From Ampullaceana balthica (taxonomy: Eukaryota; Mollusca; Gastropoda; Lymnaeidae), in contig CALYLW010000343.1 in NCBI GenBank assembly GCA_944989445.1, positions 437,501 through 501,500 of the forward strand: DNA of 64,000 nucleotides, written 5' to 3'. Position numbers and translations under genes: made by a program. A model generated the notes under the pieces. That model was not told the DNA's origin, made no database searches, and was given only the letters and a program-made list of their open reading frames with translations. This document shows positions 34,683-46,190 of the stretch, piece after piece (position 1 is the stretch's first letter; every line of letters starts with the position of its first letter).

Positions 34683-35349
34683 CAGGGGTCTCCAAACTTT
34701 TTGCCGGATGGCCGCATTAACTGTCAAACAGCAGTTTGGGGGCCGACTACAAACTAGAGGTCCAAATAAAGAATCAAAACAAGTGCAGTTGATATGTTCA
34801 CGGATTTCACTTGTAATCATAGAAAAATTGTATTTTCTTCTTTTTAGTGCACTTCCTATATGTAAATAAAAACGTATCCTTTTTTTAAAAAAACGATTTT
34901 TTAAACGTATTTTATTTTCTACTTTTTAATCTAAAATTTCTTTTAATCGATTTTTCGACCTTAACAATTCAATTTAATTAGTTAAACTTTATTAAAGGGG
35001 TTACATTTTACGTTGGAAAATTTGAACATTTTACACATGCTATATAGAGATAAACTAAATTTCTAAAATGCATTACTTTAATTACGGTACATTCTATCGA
35101 TCTGAAATTTCGATACAATGCATTGTCATCCAAGATCTATCTGTGGTAAAATTTTGAGATCTATAGGACCACCAGAAGTGGTTCGATTGTACGTTACAAG
35201 ATTTGAAGGATACAACATGCAAACAGTGTGAGTTAAATAAAAGCGTGTAAACATAGTATCTTTTTCGGAGATTAAAAGGTCTCCAGGGGCCGGATAAGAG
35301 GGCCTCGCGGGCCGCACCTGGCCCACGGGCCACAGTTTGGAGACCCCTG
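34683..35349. mobile_element. hAT-type MITE, 667 bp, carrying a nested dispersed repeat
   Basis: Inverted ends CAGGGGTCTCCAAACT. The 8-bp target duplications GTTTAACA (34675-34682) and GTCTAACA (35350-35357) differ at one base. A GGCCCGTGGGCC-type palindromic right end is typical of hAT MITEs. A TCGATCGA-family repeat, here with TCTATCGA, occupies about 35040-35215 inside it. It has inserted at the right border of the 28-bp array. Confidence 0.87.
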
Positions 35350-35357
35350 GTCTAACA

Positions 35358-36060
35358 TTACTGAATATGTTTTTATCTTTCAAAATAAAATTTAAATTGG
35401 CGAAGTCTTTTTGATTAATGTTACTCTTTAAAAACTAATCATTTAATAAGAATAAAGCTGACATAAAATTGATCCTTGGTTTGTCCTAGTATACCGAGAT
35501 TTAACTCTGACATGGTCTGAATGCACCTAAACCGTTGTTGATGATGGGGGTGGGGGCTGGGGACCATATTTGCCACACCCCCCCCATCACACCCCCAAAG
35601 CCTTCCCCGTATTTTAAACACCTCATAGAAGGCTGGCCAATCCTTATGTAAACAAACGTGTCTAAGTCTCAGAGGTTTTTCTGCTCAGAGCCAGCAGTTC
35701 AAATTATTAAAATCCTGGCTCAAGGCCGGAAGTCACAGCGGAAGAACAGAGAGGCCAACACGAAATCAAACAGACTCCATGGTAAAGGGGGAAAGCCGGA
35801 CAGTTGCCCGTGTGTAGAATAACAACAAACTCGTGGTTCATGAACGCCAGCTACAGCTGATGGGATCATAAGGAAATAGATCTCAATCTGCTCCAATGTA
35901 CCCCACTGACAGCAGCTCAATGACTCTTTGTAGCTGGCATTTTTTGAAAACCCTTGCAATTTTTGGAAATACGAAAATCTTTGAAAATTTCTACCAAACG
36001 ATTTAAGAAAGTTTTATGTGGAGAAAGGAGAAGTGTTAGAGAGGCTAAGAGATGATCATG
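35358..36060. other. Spacer
   Basis: GT-rich and C-rich patches near 35540-35600. No gene recognised. Confidence 0.35.
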
Positions 36061-36076
36061 AGCCGAGGTCATTCAA

Positions 36077-36520
36077 GGTCGTTAGATGCTGGCGGCATAA
36101 CTTTGAGTAGCCAGGCCGTTAGATTCTGGCGGCATAAGTTTGAGTAGCCAGGCCGTTAGATTCTGGCGGCATAAGTTTGAGTAGCCAGGCCGTTAGATTC
36201 TGGCGGCATAACTTTGGGTAGCCAGGCCGTTAGATTCTGGCAGCATAACTTTGGGTAGCCAGGCCGTTAGATTCTGGCGGCATAACTTTGGGTAGCCAGA
36301 CCATTAGATGCTGGCAGCATAACTTTGGGTAGCCAGACCGTTAGATGCTGGTGGCAAAACTTTGGATAGCCAGACCATTAGATGCTGGCGGCATAACTTT
36401 GGGTAGCCAGACCGTTAGATGCTGGCGGCATAACTTTGGGTAGCCAGACCGTTAGATTCTGGCGGCATAACTTTGGGTAGCCAGACCGTTAGATTCTGGC
36501 GGCATAACTTTGGGTAGCTA
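36077..36520. repeat. 37-bp minisatellite, 12 copies
   Basis: Units of CCGTTAGATTCTGGCGGCAT plus AACTTTGGGTAGCCAGG. Variants cluster: AGACC occurs on the right, AGGCC on the left. Confidence 0.95.
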
Positions 36521-36831
36521 ACGTCAAGGACTACTCCACTAACACTGTAATATTCCCACGAGTACTCATTTATATTCCAGTAGGCAGGCCGGCCAACAAC
36601 ATTCCCGTCACAACCTCGGCACTAATGACGACGAGGCACGGAAGAGATTTTGCTTTAAGCCCCTCCGCCAGGGGTTACTTCGGGACGGCTTAGGTTTTGT
36701 CAAGTTGTTGGTTTAACAACGGTCCCTCTAATGGTTTCCTGCTAGATCTACACATTCAAACAGTGGACATTGGTCCTTTTCGTGGTTGAATTAATGGATC
36801 TACACATTCAAATATTGGATTGATATTATTT

Positions 36832-36866
36832 TTTAATCCCTTATATTAACCTTTCCGTCTTGTCTT

Positions 36867-36919
<53 letters not shown>

Positions 36920-37345
36920 TTCTGTCGTGGAACCGCGGACAAACAAAAGTAATTTTAAAAAATGACCAACTTCCCGTGATCCTATCGAGCTGAAATTTTG
37001 CACATAGACTTGTATCACCTACCAATGCATTGTATCAAACTTTCAGATCGATCGAATGTACCGTAATTAAATTAATGAATTTTTAGTTTATCTCTATGTA
37101 TCTCTATGTAGCATGCTATAGTTGCTCTCCATGAGTCACTGGAGGTTCAACTCCAGCCCACGAGGACCACATTCCCGTGTTATACAGCAAGAGGAGTTCA
37201 GTCACGTTCAGTCTGTAAATGTCTATGCTAGTGTGTCGCGCGGTGCGTATCATATTGAACATAATCAATACTTTTAGTTATGTCTCATATGTAAGGGATT
37301 TATAGTCAAAAATTTTGTTTTCACGGGCTTTTGTTGTTGTTTTTT
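36832..37345. repeat. Fold-back family copy with internal (TC)n
   Basis: It begins TCCCTTATATTAACC, has a TCTCTC microsatellite (36866-36920), and then the reverse-complement TCGATCGA arm (about 36960-37105). It ends in the outer arm TCTCATATGTAAGGGATT (37283-37300). It corresponds to the right half of the element at 15100-15965. Confidence 0.68.
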
Positions 37346-37630
37346 TATAATTTGAATGTGTACAATACTTAATGAGTTAAAGCCAAACATACAGAAAGAA
37401 AGGACATGGGTGTGAGATGGCGTTGATATATCCTACATGCCCCCGTAGTAATACAACAAATATGGACATTCATTGAGACTTAACCAAACATGTCATGACG
37501 TCATTCATCACTGCTTGTGACACAATTGATTGAACTCGCACTCATTGACCCGTAACATGGACACTGCAGTGAACACCCGTCACACACCCCTCCCTTCCTC
37601 ACACCGTCATGGTTCATTGAGTTTCACGTG
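37346..37630. other. Spacer
   Basis: Nothing recognised. Confidence 0.35.
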
Positions 37631-37637
37631 AGCCAAA

Positions 37638-38193
37638 CTACCGGAGGATGTACTACCGGAGGATGTACTACCGGAGGATGTACTACTGGAGGATGTACTA
37701 CCGGAGGATGTACTACCGGAGGATGTACTACCGGAGGATGTACTACTGGAGGATGTACTACCGGAGGATGTACTACCGGAGGATGTACTACCGGAGGATG
37801 TACTACCGGAGGATGTACTACCGGAGGATGTACTACTGGAGGATGTACTACCGGAGGATGTACTACCGGAGGATGTACTACTGGAGGATGTACTACTGGA
37901 GGATGTACTACTGGAGGATGTACTACCGGAGGATGTACTACCGGAGGATGTACTACCGGAGGATGTACTACTGGAGGATGTACTACTGGAGGATGTACTA
38001 CTGGAGGATGTACTACTTGAGGATGTACTACTGGAGGATGTACTACTGGAGGATGTACTACTGGAGGATGTACTACTGGAGGATGTACTACCGGAGGATG
38101 TACTACCGGAGGATGTACTACCGGAGGATGTACTACCGGAGAATGTACTACTGGAGGATGTACTACTGGAGAATGTACTACTGGAGGATGTTG
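37638..38193. repeat. 15-bp minisatellite, 37 copies
   Basis: Copies of TACTACCGGAGGATG. The dominant polymorphism is CCGG versus CTGG, a CpG to TpG change. All three frames on the - strand and more on the + strand remain open with 5-residue periods, such as VVHPP on the - strand. I do not regard these as genes. Confidence 0.97.
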
Positions 38194-38234
38194 TGGGGAC
38201 ACAAAGGGATGCTCACAAGGGTGGCAAAACTAAG

Positions 38235-38302
38235 GAAACTATCGAACTGACCAATCAGTCCACCAATGAAACTATCGAACTGACCAATCAGTCCACCAAG
38301 GA
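38235..38302. repeat. 30-bp duplication
   Basis: Two copies of AACTATCGAACTGACCAATC plus AGTCCACCAA. Confidence 0.88.
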
Positions 38303-38404
38303 GAAGAGTGTACCACCCGTGCAAGTAGATGATCTGTTGCTTTTACACAGCAAGTCCTGGAGTCTAGAACATAATCTACAGCACACATACGTCGATGCTT
38401 CTAG

Positions 38405-38672
38405 AGCATATAGCACACATATATATGTCATTATTTTAAGATCATACAGCACACATAAGTCATTGCTTCAAGATCATACAGCACACACAAGTCATTCGCT
38501 TCAAGATCATAGAGCACACATAAGTCATTGTTTCAAGATCATACATCACACATAAGTCATTGTTTCAAGATCATACAGCAAGCATAAGTCATTGCTTCAA
38601 GATCATACAGCAAACATAAGTCATTGCTTCAAGATCATACAGCACACATAAGTCATAGCTTGAAGATCAACT
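38405..38672. repeat. 32-bp minisatellite, about 8 copies
   Basis: Units of TTCAAGATCATACAGCACAC plus ATAAGTCATTGC, more diverged to the left. Confidence 0.93.
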
Positions 38673-38954
38673 CACAGCATCGAGTGTCAACAGATAAGCT
38701 ATTCAAGCCCTAGTACAATTGAAGGAGATTTCTCTCAGCCGACGAGGTTCCAAATATTTGGGACTGCTTGAACCATGTATTATTTCTTGTCCACGCTGTA
38801 GGGCAGTCGTATAACTACAACTAAGGAATATTGACCCAGTGACCACGGTCCGACAAAGGAGACGCAATCAATATTTGATCTATCTTAGTGGCGGGTGGGA
38901 GGTAAACACACGGGCTACAAAACTTGATGGAAGACAAACAAGTAAATATTGACA

Positions 38955-39715
38955 ATCTTACACACACACATATTTGTGACCATCTTATACACACGCATAT
39001 TTGTGACCATTTTACACACAAATATTTGTGACCATCTTACGCCCACAAATATTGTGACCATCTTACACACACAAATATTGTGACCATCTTACACACACGC
39101 ATATTTGTGACCATCTTACGCACACAAATATTTGTGACCATCTTACGCACACAAATATTTGTGACCATCTTACACACATATTTGTGACCATCTTACACGC
39201 ACACACATATTTGTGACCATCTTACACACATATTTGTGACCATCTTACACACACACAAATATTTGTGACCATCTTACACACACAAATACTTTTGACCATC
39301 TTACACACACAAATACTTGTGACCATCTTACACACACAAATACTTGTGACCATCTTACACACACAAATACTTGTGACCATCTTACACACACAAATACTTG
39401 TGACCATCTTACACACACAAATACTTGTGACCATCTTACACACACAAATACTTGTGACTATCTTACACACACAAATATTTGTGACCATCTTACACACAGA
39501 GATATTTGTGACCATCTTAAACACACACATATTAGTGACCATTTTAAACACAAATATTTGTGACCATCTTACACACAGATATTTGTGACCACCTCACACA
39601 CATATTTGTGACCATCTTACACACAGAGATATTTGTGACCATCTTACACACACATATTAGTGACCATCTTAAACACAAATATTTGTGACCATTTTACACA
39701 CACAGATATTTGTGG
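38955..39715. repeat. 25-28-bp minisatellite, variable unit length
   Basis: Units of TTGTGACCATCTTACACACA plus a variable CACAAATA stretch. Length differences come from a variable number of CA dinucleotides. A central block (39281-39475) is homogenised to a 27-bp ACTTGTGACC form. Confidence 0.94.
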
Positions 39716-39756
39716 GTGCTCAGTTGTTGTTTTCCCTTTCATATTAGTAACTTAGG

Positions 39757-40412
39757 GTTGATATTGAATAGAAACTAACTTGTAACTTCAGGTTGATATT
39801 GAATAGAAACTAACTTGTAACTTCAGGTTGATATTGAATAGAAACTAACTTGTAACTTCAGGTTGATATTGAATAGAAACTAACTTGTAACTTCAGGTTG
39901 ATATTGAATAGAAACTAACTTGTAACTTCAGGTTGATATTGAATAGAAACTAACTTGTAACTTCAGGTTGATATTGAATAGAAACTAACTTGTAACTTCA
40001 GGTTGATATTGAATAGAAACTAACTTGTAACTTCAGGTTGATATTGAATAGAAACTAACTTGTAACTTCAGGTTGATATTGAATAGAAACTAACTTGTAA
40101 CTTCAGGTTGATATTGAATAGAAACTAACTTGTAACTTCAGGTTGATATTGAATAGAAACTAACTTGTAACTTCAGGTTGATATTGAATAGAAACGAACT
40201 TGTAACTTCAGGTTGATATTGAATAGAAACTAACTTGTAACTTCAGGTTGATATTGAATAGAAACTAACTTGTAACTTCAGGTTGATATTGAATAGAAAC
40301 TAACTTGTAACTTCAGGTTGATATTGAATAGAAACTATCTTGTAACTTCAGGTTGATATTGAATAGAAACTATCTTGTAACTTCAGGTTGATATTGAATA
40401 GAAACTAACTTG
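39757..40412. repeat. 35-bp minisatellite, about 19 copies
   Basis: Near-identical units of GTTGATATTGAATAGAAACT plus AACTTGTAACTTCAG. Confidence 0.97.
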
Positions 40413-40439
40413 TTTTAAATACAAAGATTTACAATTTAT

Positions 40440-40812
40440 TGACAATTTAATGTAATAGATACGACCCGCGGCGTAGCATACGCAGCAGACTTGCTAATAG
40501 ATTTTGCAAAGAACGGGGGAAGGGGAAGGACACGAAGAAATGAAAACAACGCGATCGAACGTCGCGAATCGCTGACGCATTGTTGGTCTCGAGACATGCG
40601 CACTGCGGTTGTTGTTACCTTCCTCCCCCGCCCCACCCTGTACTACCATAGCTTGCCAACCATAAACTGTGATTGGTCGACACACTACTTGTTCTTGTTC
40701 TGGTGAGTGGACAGAGTGACGTAGGAAACGGGTCGCTAACATCACGTGCCGCGCCAGAACAACCACGACAAAGACAAGTTCTATTTCTTGAATAGACAAT
40801 GTCATACTAGCG
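40440..40812. other. CpG-rich single-copy patch
   Basis: CpG dinucleotides are conspicuously frequent (for example GCGATCGAACGTCGCGAATC near 40550), and there is a CATGCGCAC word near 40595. The patch could be a promoter-type CpG island or part of an unrecognised element. Frames here show no family features. Confidence 0.25.
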
Positions 40813-41030
40813 TACCCCGCCCCTCCTCATAGATCTGACGTTTGTTATGATACCTAACTTCTGGACATAACTATCTGGTGGTCAAATCATTGTAATCATT
40901 GTAATCATTGTAATCATTAACATTTTAACCAAATGTCCGACCAAAAAATGATTGACACTACAATCTAATATCTATTCATTCCTACAGGAAGGTAAGCGAA
41001 ACTACGAGTTGCTAAACGTGAAAGTTAAAA

Positions 41031-41115
41031 CAGACAATAGTCACCACAGACAATAGTCACCACAGACAATAGTCACCACAGACAATAGTCACCACAGACA
41101 ATAGTCACCACAGTC
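41031..41115. repeat. 16-bp tandem repeat, about 5 copies
   Basis: Copies of CAGACAATAGTCACCA. Confidence 0.93.
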
Positions 41116-41750
41116 AAATTTAAAGCACATCTCAAATAGCAAGCTTTAAAATCTCAGCCATCGCAAAACATTGTTTCCTGATGATTTGTGAACTTAATTG
41201 AGCTGTACACGATCTCTTGTCTCGTTCGTTCATACGCGACCCGAGGGGGGGGGGTGCTTAGACAACAAAGCCAAAATAATGACTTTCCCAGGCCAGGTGC
41301 TCAACTGTCTATCAAAAAGGCTAAGCCGTGATGTCGACACATACGACAACAAAAGCTTTGCACAGCGTGAGGTGCTTCTACCCGTGGAGACAGAACATCA
41401 ACAAGTTCATGGCGTGACATTGTTTGGCGGAGTTTATTAGAGAGCGCGGGTTAATCTTATTTATCTTTACAAATAGGTCAGCTATAGATGGTCAAGTTGA
41501 ACAACTATTGGACAGCCCCTCTCCCAATTATTTGCGAAATAACAACTTGCGTCACGGTGCATACATTTTGTACGTATAAATCTTGTTCAATTCGGCTGCA
41601 ATGAACTTTGGGCCGAATGTCTACTTCAATAAAAAGTGTCGGAAACAAATTTCTCATTGAATTTTATCGTCACATCTTTATTGTTAATATTTCTATGCAG
41701 CGTTGCGATCAATACACTGCAGGAAATACACATTAGGTCGCCCCCTCCCA
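41116..41750. other. Spacer
   Basis: An AATAAA lies near 41629. No gene recognised. Confidence 0.35.
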
Positions 41751-41753
41751 CAC

Positions 41754-41936
41754 CAATGTTCCCTTTACGCTGCGAGGCCGCACAGGTTTCAGACGGACGC
41801 CGCGCAGTAGTTTAGAATTACCCCGCAGCGAATTTTGTTTTTTTTTAAATGCACAAAAATAGATGTTGTGCAACTTTGCTCACCAGATATTTTTTTTGCT
41901 TTGAACTCGGACCGAGGAACCTTGGAGGAAACGTTG
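41754..41936. mobile_element. Short MITE with CAATGTTCCCT ends
   Basis: The left end CAATGTTCCCTTTACGCTGC matches, with differences, the reverse complement of the right end (CAACGTTTCCTCCAAGGTTC). Related end sequence occurs at 63866 and in the 79-bp minisatellite at 23176. I see no clear target duplication, so the superfamily is not assigned. Confidence 0.55.
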
Positions 41937-41939
41937 CCC

Positions 41940-42200
41940 CCAACCCAGGGGCGTGTCTAAATGTGGACAGTATCCTGATTAACTTAAAGCCATTAGAGCT
42001 GCAACATTTAGTTATGATACAATTCCTCTAGGGACCACCCAGGGGGGGGGGTCTAAATGTAGACAGTATCCTTAGAGACCACCCAGGGGCGTGTCTAAGG
42101 GTGGAAAGTATACGGATGAAAGTAAAGTCATCAGAGCTGCAACATTTAGCTATGATACCATTCCTTTAGGGACCACCCAGGGGCGTGTCGGACAGTATCC
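41940..42200. repeat. Irregular tandem repeat of about 70-110 bp, 3-4 copies
   Basis: Recurring words CCAGGGGCGTGTCTAA, GACAGTATCCT and GAGCTGCAACATTTAG. Confidence 0.75.
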
Positions 42201-42281
42201 TGTACAGACGGCCTGTGATAGCGGTACGTGACTCGGGTGCCGGACTAATGTCTTGTCCCCAGCGAGCCCCGGGCACAGTGC

Positions 42282-42423
42282 AGCTCTAAGTGGAGCTCTA
42301 AATGGAGCTCTAAATGGAGCTCTAAATGGAGCTCTAAGTGGAGCTCTAAATGGAGCTCTAAATCGAGCTCTGAGTGGAGCTCTAAATGGAGCTCTAAAAG
42401 GAGCTCTAAGTGGAGCTCTAATA
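42282..42423. repeat. 12-bp minisatellite with GAGCTC palindrome, about 12 copies
   Basis: Copies of TGGAGCTCTAAA. Each unit carries the palindrome GAGCTC. Confidence 0.96.
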
Positions 42424-43210
42424 AGTGTATAAACGTTCGACTTAAGTCTCAGTTTGGTGTCTTCCAGCAAGCACGAGTGGTTATTTTTAGACTCACAGAT
42501 AGATCTGAGCCTGGGAGGTTCTGTCCCTTGTCACCCAATAAATGCGGAGCTTGGTACACGGGGTACAGAGTAAGTTGGAGTCTAAACTTCGTTTTCTCCA
42601 GCTCAACACCTTTACTTGACGTGGATTTACAGTTCTGCTAGTTGAAAATGTGGATAGCTTATCAGTAAATTCTTCGATCACCGCGAAAAAAGTGTGTAGC
42701 CAGTGACAATTGGACAGTGGACCACGTGAACACTAGATGACCAAAAGTCTGTAACCTCGGACAGCCGAGAGCCTGATTGACCTCTAAATGGAAACCGACA
42801 TCGCCAGATATAAAAACCAATTCAATTTGACCGGGAGACGCACCAAAGCAACATAGGGAGACAGGGGGGATGACTCCATCAGACAAAGGACCAAAACATC
42901 TCATCCTATGGACAGGAGCAGATGGTGGCTACTGGAAATATCTTTAAGTATTTACAAATAAATGAGGACAGGGCCATAGAGCGACGCAGCCATAGATTTC
43001 ATTAAGGCAAATGAGTGCAAGAACCAAAACAAAAAGATGGTCCGTGGGTCTGGCCATTAATTAATGAGATTTAGCGGGATGCTCTTTGTCCGGAGAGAGT
43101 GTTCTTTTACAATAATTCATTTCTTGGTTTACTTATGATCTAAGTAATCGAAGGAAAAGAAATCGTTGTCTGTTGATGTTGAACAGATGTGATGACCAAC
43201 TCGTGGTGCG
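42424..43210. other. Spacer
   Basis: No gene recognised. Confidence 0.35.
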
Positions 43211-43215
43211 GTCCG

Positions 43216-43730
43216 TCCATTGTCTCTAATATGTCCATTGTCTCTAATATGTCCATTGTCTCTAATATGTCCATTGTCTCTAATATGTCCATTGTCTCTA
43301 ATATGTCCATTGTCTCTAGTATGTCCATTGTCTCTAATATGTCCATTGTCTCTAATATGTCCATTGTCTCTAATATGTCCATTGTCTCTAATATGTCCAT
43401 TGTCTCTAATATGTCCATTGTCTCTAATATGTCCATTGTCTCTAATATGTCCATTGTCTCTAATATGTCCATTGTCTCTAATATGTCCATTGTCTCTAAT
43501 ATGTCCATTGTCTCTAATATGTCCATTGTCTCTAATATGTCCATTGTCTCTAATATGTCCATTGTCTCTAATATGTCCATTGTCTCTAATATGTCCGTCT
43601 CTAATATGTCCATTGTCTCTAATATGTCCATTGTCTCTAATATGTCCGTCTCTAATATGTCCATTGTCTCTAATATGTCCATTGTCTCTAATATGTCCAT
43701 TGTCTCTAATATGTCCATTGCCTCTAATAT
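43216..43730. repeat. 18-bp minisatellite, 29 copies
   Basis: Copies of TCCATTGTCTCTAATATG. Two units (near 43595 and 43646) share the same 3-bp deletion (TCCGTCTC), so they were copied as a block. Confidence 0.97.
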
Positions 43731-43883
43731 TTCTTTTATCTTAGCGGAATTTTCAACGGTTTATTGTTATGGATGCATATTTTAACATTAATTAATTAGA
43801 TTGTTCAAGAGTTTATTCTAAATTAATTATACTTATTATAGATGATTTTCAGCTAGGAATGGATTGCAGCAAGATAAAATAGA

Positions 43884-43993
43884 TGTTTCTGTCCATCTTT
43901 AGTTTGGCTGGGTACTTTAATGTTTCTGTCCATCTTTAGTTTGGCTGGGTACTTTAATGTTTCTGTCCATCTTTAGCTTGGCTGGGTACTTTA
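43884..43993. repeat. 37-bp tandem repeat, 3 copies
   Basis: Copies of TGTTTCTGTCCATCTTTAGT plus TTGGCTGGGTACTTTAA. Confidence 0.93.
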
Positions 43994-44935
43994 TTTGACA
44001 GATGTATGACATAAAGTTTGTCAAGAGTTTAATCTATTTGCCCACCTAGAAATTTTCGTTTTCTCATCCCTTATTGGTAATTTACCACCACCAGACAAAA
44101 GTTGCAATTAGTTCATCAAAATAACAGACAAAGACGAAAGATCATAAAGCGGTCAAATAATGTGTCCTCTTGCTTGTCAACGATAGAGATTACAAGCGAT
44201 GGAGATGGCACAGTGATGTAGCTCTCAACAACAAATGATATGTTCTTGTGTGAAGAGAGTAATGACAACATGAATTGTACGAGGTACAAAGGGGAGAGAC
44301 CTAACAGTCACGGTTAGAGATTAGGATCGGATACTCGTTCTATAAATAGATAGCGTTCTTTGTGCAATTCATTCCATGAGTCTCATAGATGTTGTTTTTA
44401 TTTCATTTTTTAATGGATGGGGAGCGGTATATAGTGATAACAATGAAATACATGATGATTAATGACCCCTGGTACAGTTCACATAGTCCCACCGGTAGCT
44501 CTTCTCAATAACTACAGTACTGAGTTTTGGGCGTGTCTCAAACTTTATGTGCTGGCACAATCGATCGTACTCGGTACAATAGCCGGGCAGTTAATTAAAT
44601 TTCAATAACATCAATATTGTCTCCGACTCATTCGGCATGTACATTTTTCTATCACCTACTACTTGATACTTGACAGTAAATTCCTCCAACAGTGATACAA
44701 GTTTGGCACCAATTTAGACATCCTCAACCCTCACATCTGAAGACCACGGCATCCCTCCCCCTCCCCACGACCACAAGTGTTTATCTATGTTTCACAGAGG
44801 ATTGTGTGTGTGTGGGGGGGGGGTACAATTGCTGGTCCACCAGACTATACAAGTTATTTAACAGCGACACGTATTCACATCTGTTGACCACATCCACAAC
44901 TGGTCGGTTATATCGACACGACTCGCGAGTTATTG
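43994..44935. other. Spacer
   Basis: Searched for a copy of the first visible PhyH exon and found none. A TG/G run lies at 44803-44823. Confidence 0.4.
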
Positions 44936-45742
44936 AGCCCAGTGTTCCACTGATTGCTGGATTGAACTCTGTGTTCCACTGATTGCTGGATTGAACTCTG
45001 TGTTCCAGTGATTGCTGGATTGAACTCTGTGTTCCAGTGATTGCTGGATTGAACTCTGTGTTCCAGTGATTGCTGGATTGAACTCTGTGTTCCAGTGATT
45101 GCTGGATTGAACTCTGTGTTCCAGTGATTGCTGGATTGAACTCTGTGTTCCAGTGATTGCTGGATTGAACTCTGTGTTCCAGTGATTGCTGGATTGAACT
45201 CTGTGTTCCAGTGATTGCTGGATTGAACTCTGTGTTCCAGTGATTGCTGGATTGAACTCTGTGTTCCAGTGATTGCTGGATTGAACTCTGTGTTCCAGTG
45301 ATTGCTGGATTGAACTCTGTGTTCCACTGATTGCTGGATTGAACTCTGTGTTCCAGTGATTACTGGATTGAACTCTGTGTTCCACTGATTGCTGGATTGA
45401 ACTCTGTGTTCCACTGATTGCTGGATTGAACTCTGTGTTCCAGTGATTGCTGGATTGAACTCTGTGTTCCAGTGATTGCTGGATTGAACTCTGTGTTCCA
45501 CTGATTGCTGGATTGAACTCTGTGTTCCACTGATTGCTGGATTGAACTCTGTGTTCCACTGATTGCTGGATTGAACTCTGTGTTCCACTGATTGCTGGAT
45601 TGAACTCTGTGTTCCACTGATTGCTGGATTGAACTCTGTGTTCCACTGATTGCTGGATTGAACTCTGTGTTCCACCAGTGATTGCTGGATTAAACTCTGT
45701 GTTCAGTTGATTGCTGGATTGAACTCTGTGTTCCAGTGATTG
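44936..45742. repeat. 29-bp minisatellite, 28 copies
   Basis: Units of GTTCCAGTGATTGCTGGATT plus GAACTCTGT. The main polymorphism is CCAGTGATT versus CCACTGATT, arranged in blocks. A degenerate piece, GCCAGTGATTGCTGGATC, recurs at 46112-46130 on the other side of the duplicated exon. Confidence 0.96.
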
Positions 45743-45745
45743 TGC

Positions 45746-46080
45746 GACTGGGAAATTTTAATAAAATACGCCTAAATGGGACTTTAAACAGTTCATTTAC
45801 GACGTCATATTTATATATTTAATTTTTCCATTAGATTTATCTCCCCTCACCAAACACCACATCCAGATTTTTCTCTGCTTGCTGGAATTTTCCGAGCTTT
45901 AATCTTTTGGTGACGTCACCAGGACCAGCGAGACTGGGACCAGTATCGGCTAACACCGGATGACGTCAGCACGTTTCAGAGGCACGGCTACATCAACCAC
46001 GTCCGGGTGCTCACTGAGGAGCAGTGTGACCGCATCCTCCAGGACTACCGGCACTTCATGGTCAGTGGTCAGGTGGTCAG
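45746..46080 (+). repeat. Segmental duplicate of a PhyH intron-exon segment
   Basis: This is closely similar to 62313-62657. It includes intron sequence (ATTTATCTCCCCTCACCAAA and neighbours), the exon at 45923-46060 and the donor region. The similarity starts a few bases after the 29-bp array ends. Confidence 0.9.
45923..46060 (+). CDS. Duplicated PhyH-like exon (isolated copy)
   Basis: 138 bp, 46 codons, phase 0 at both ends, preceded by a CACCAG acceptor and followed by GTCAGT. It reads DQRDWDQYRLTPDDVSTFQR then HGYINHVRVLTEEQCDR and so on. Against the exon at 62503-62640 it has K to Q and D to H replacements and a silent CTG/CTC change. No copies of the flanking exons were found between 46060 and 62149. 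It may be a fragment of a broken tandem duplicate, an alternative exon or a relic; the clean frame and splice sites argue it is recent or constrained. Confidence 0.6.
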
Positions 46081-46190
46081 TTGGTCTCTTGGTCAGTTGA
46101 ATGAGCTCGGTGTGCCAGTGATTGCTGGATCATCCATAGAATGTTGAAATGGACGACTAGAGAAAAGACCACCATAACGCTAGACAGACA

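Noticed and set aside
37624..38250. VVHPP, TTGGC and MYYRR repeat proteins
   Set aside because: Every frame through the 15-bp array is open. The apparently silent variation is explained by CpG decay.
40494..40805. 103-residue - strand frame in the CpG-rich patch
   Set aside because: Frames are often open in CpG-rich sequence, and no motif or splice context supports it.
43140..43785. DILETM and SNMSIV repeat proteins of 170-200 residues
   Set aside because: The 18-bp array gives open frames on both strands. The two 3-bp shortened units are copies of one event, not evidence of frame selection.
44908..45675. 255-residue Gln/Ser/Asn-rich - strand frame
   Set aside because: A 29-bp array without stops in the three - strand frames; all frames give the same permuted peptide.
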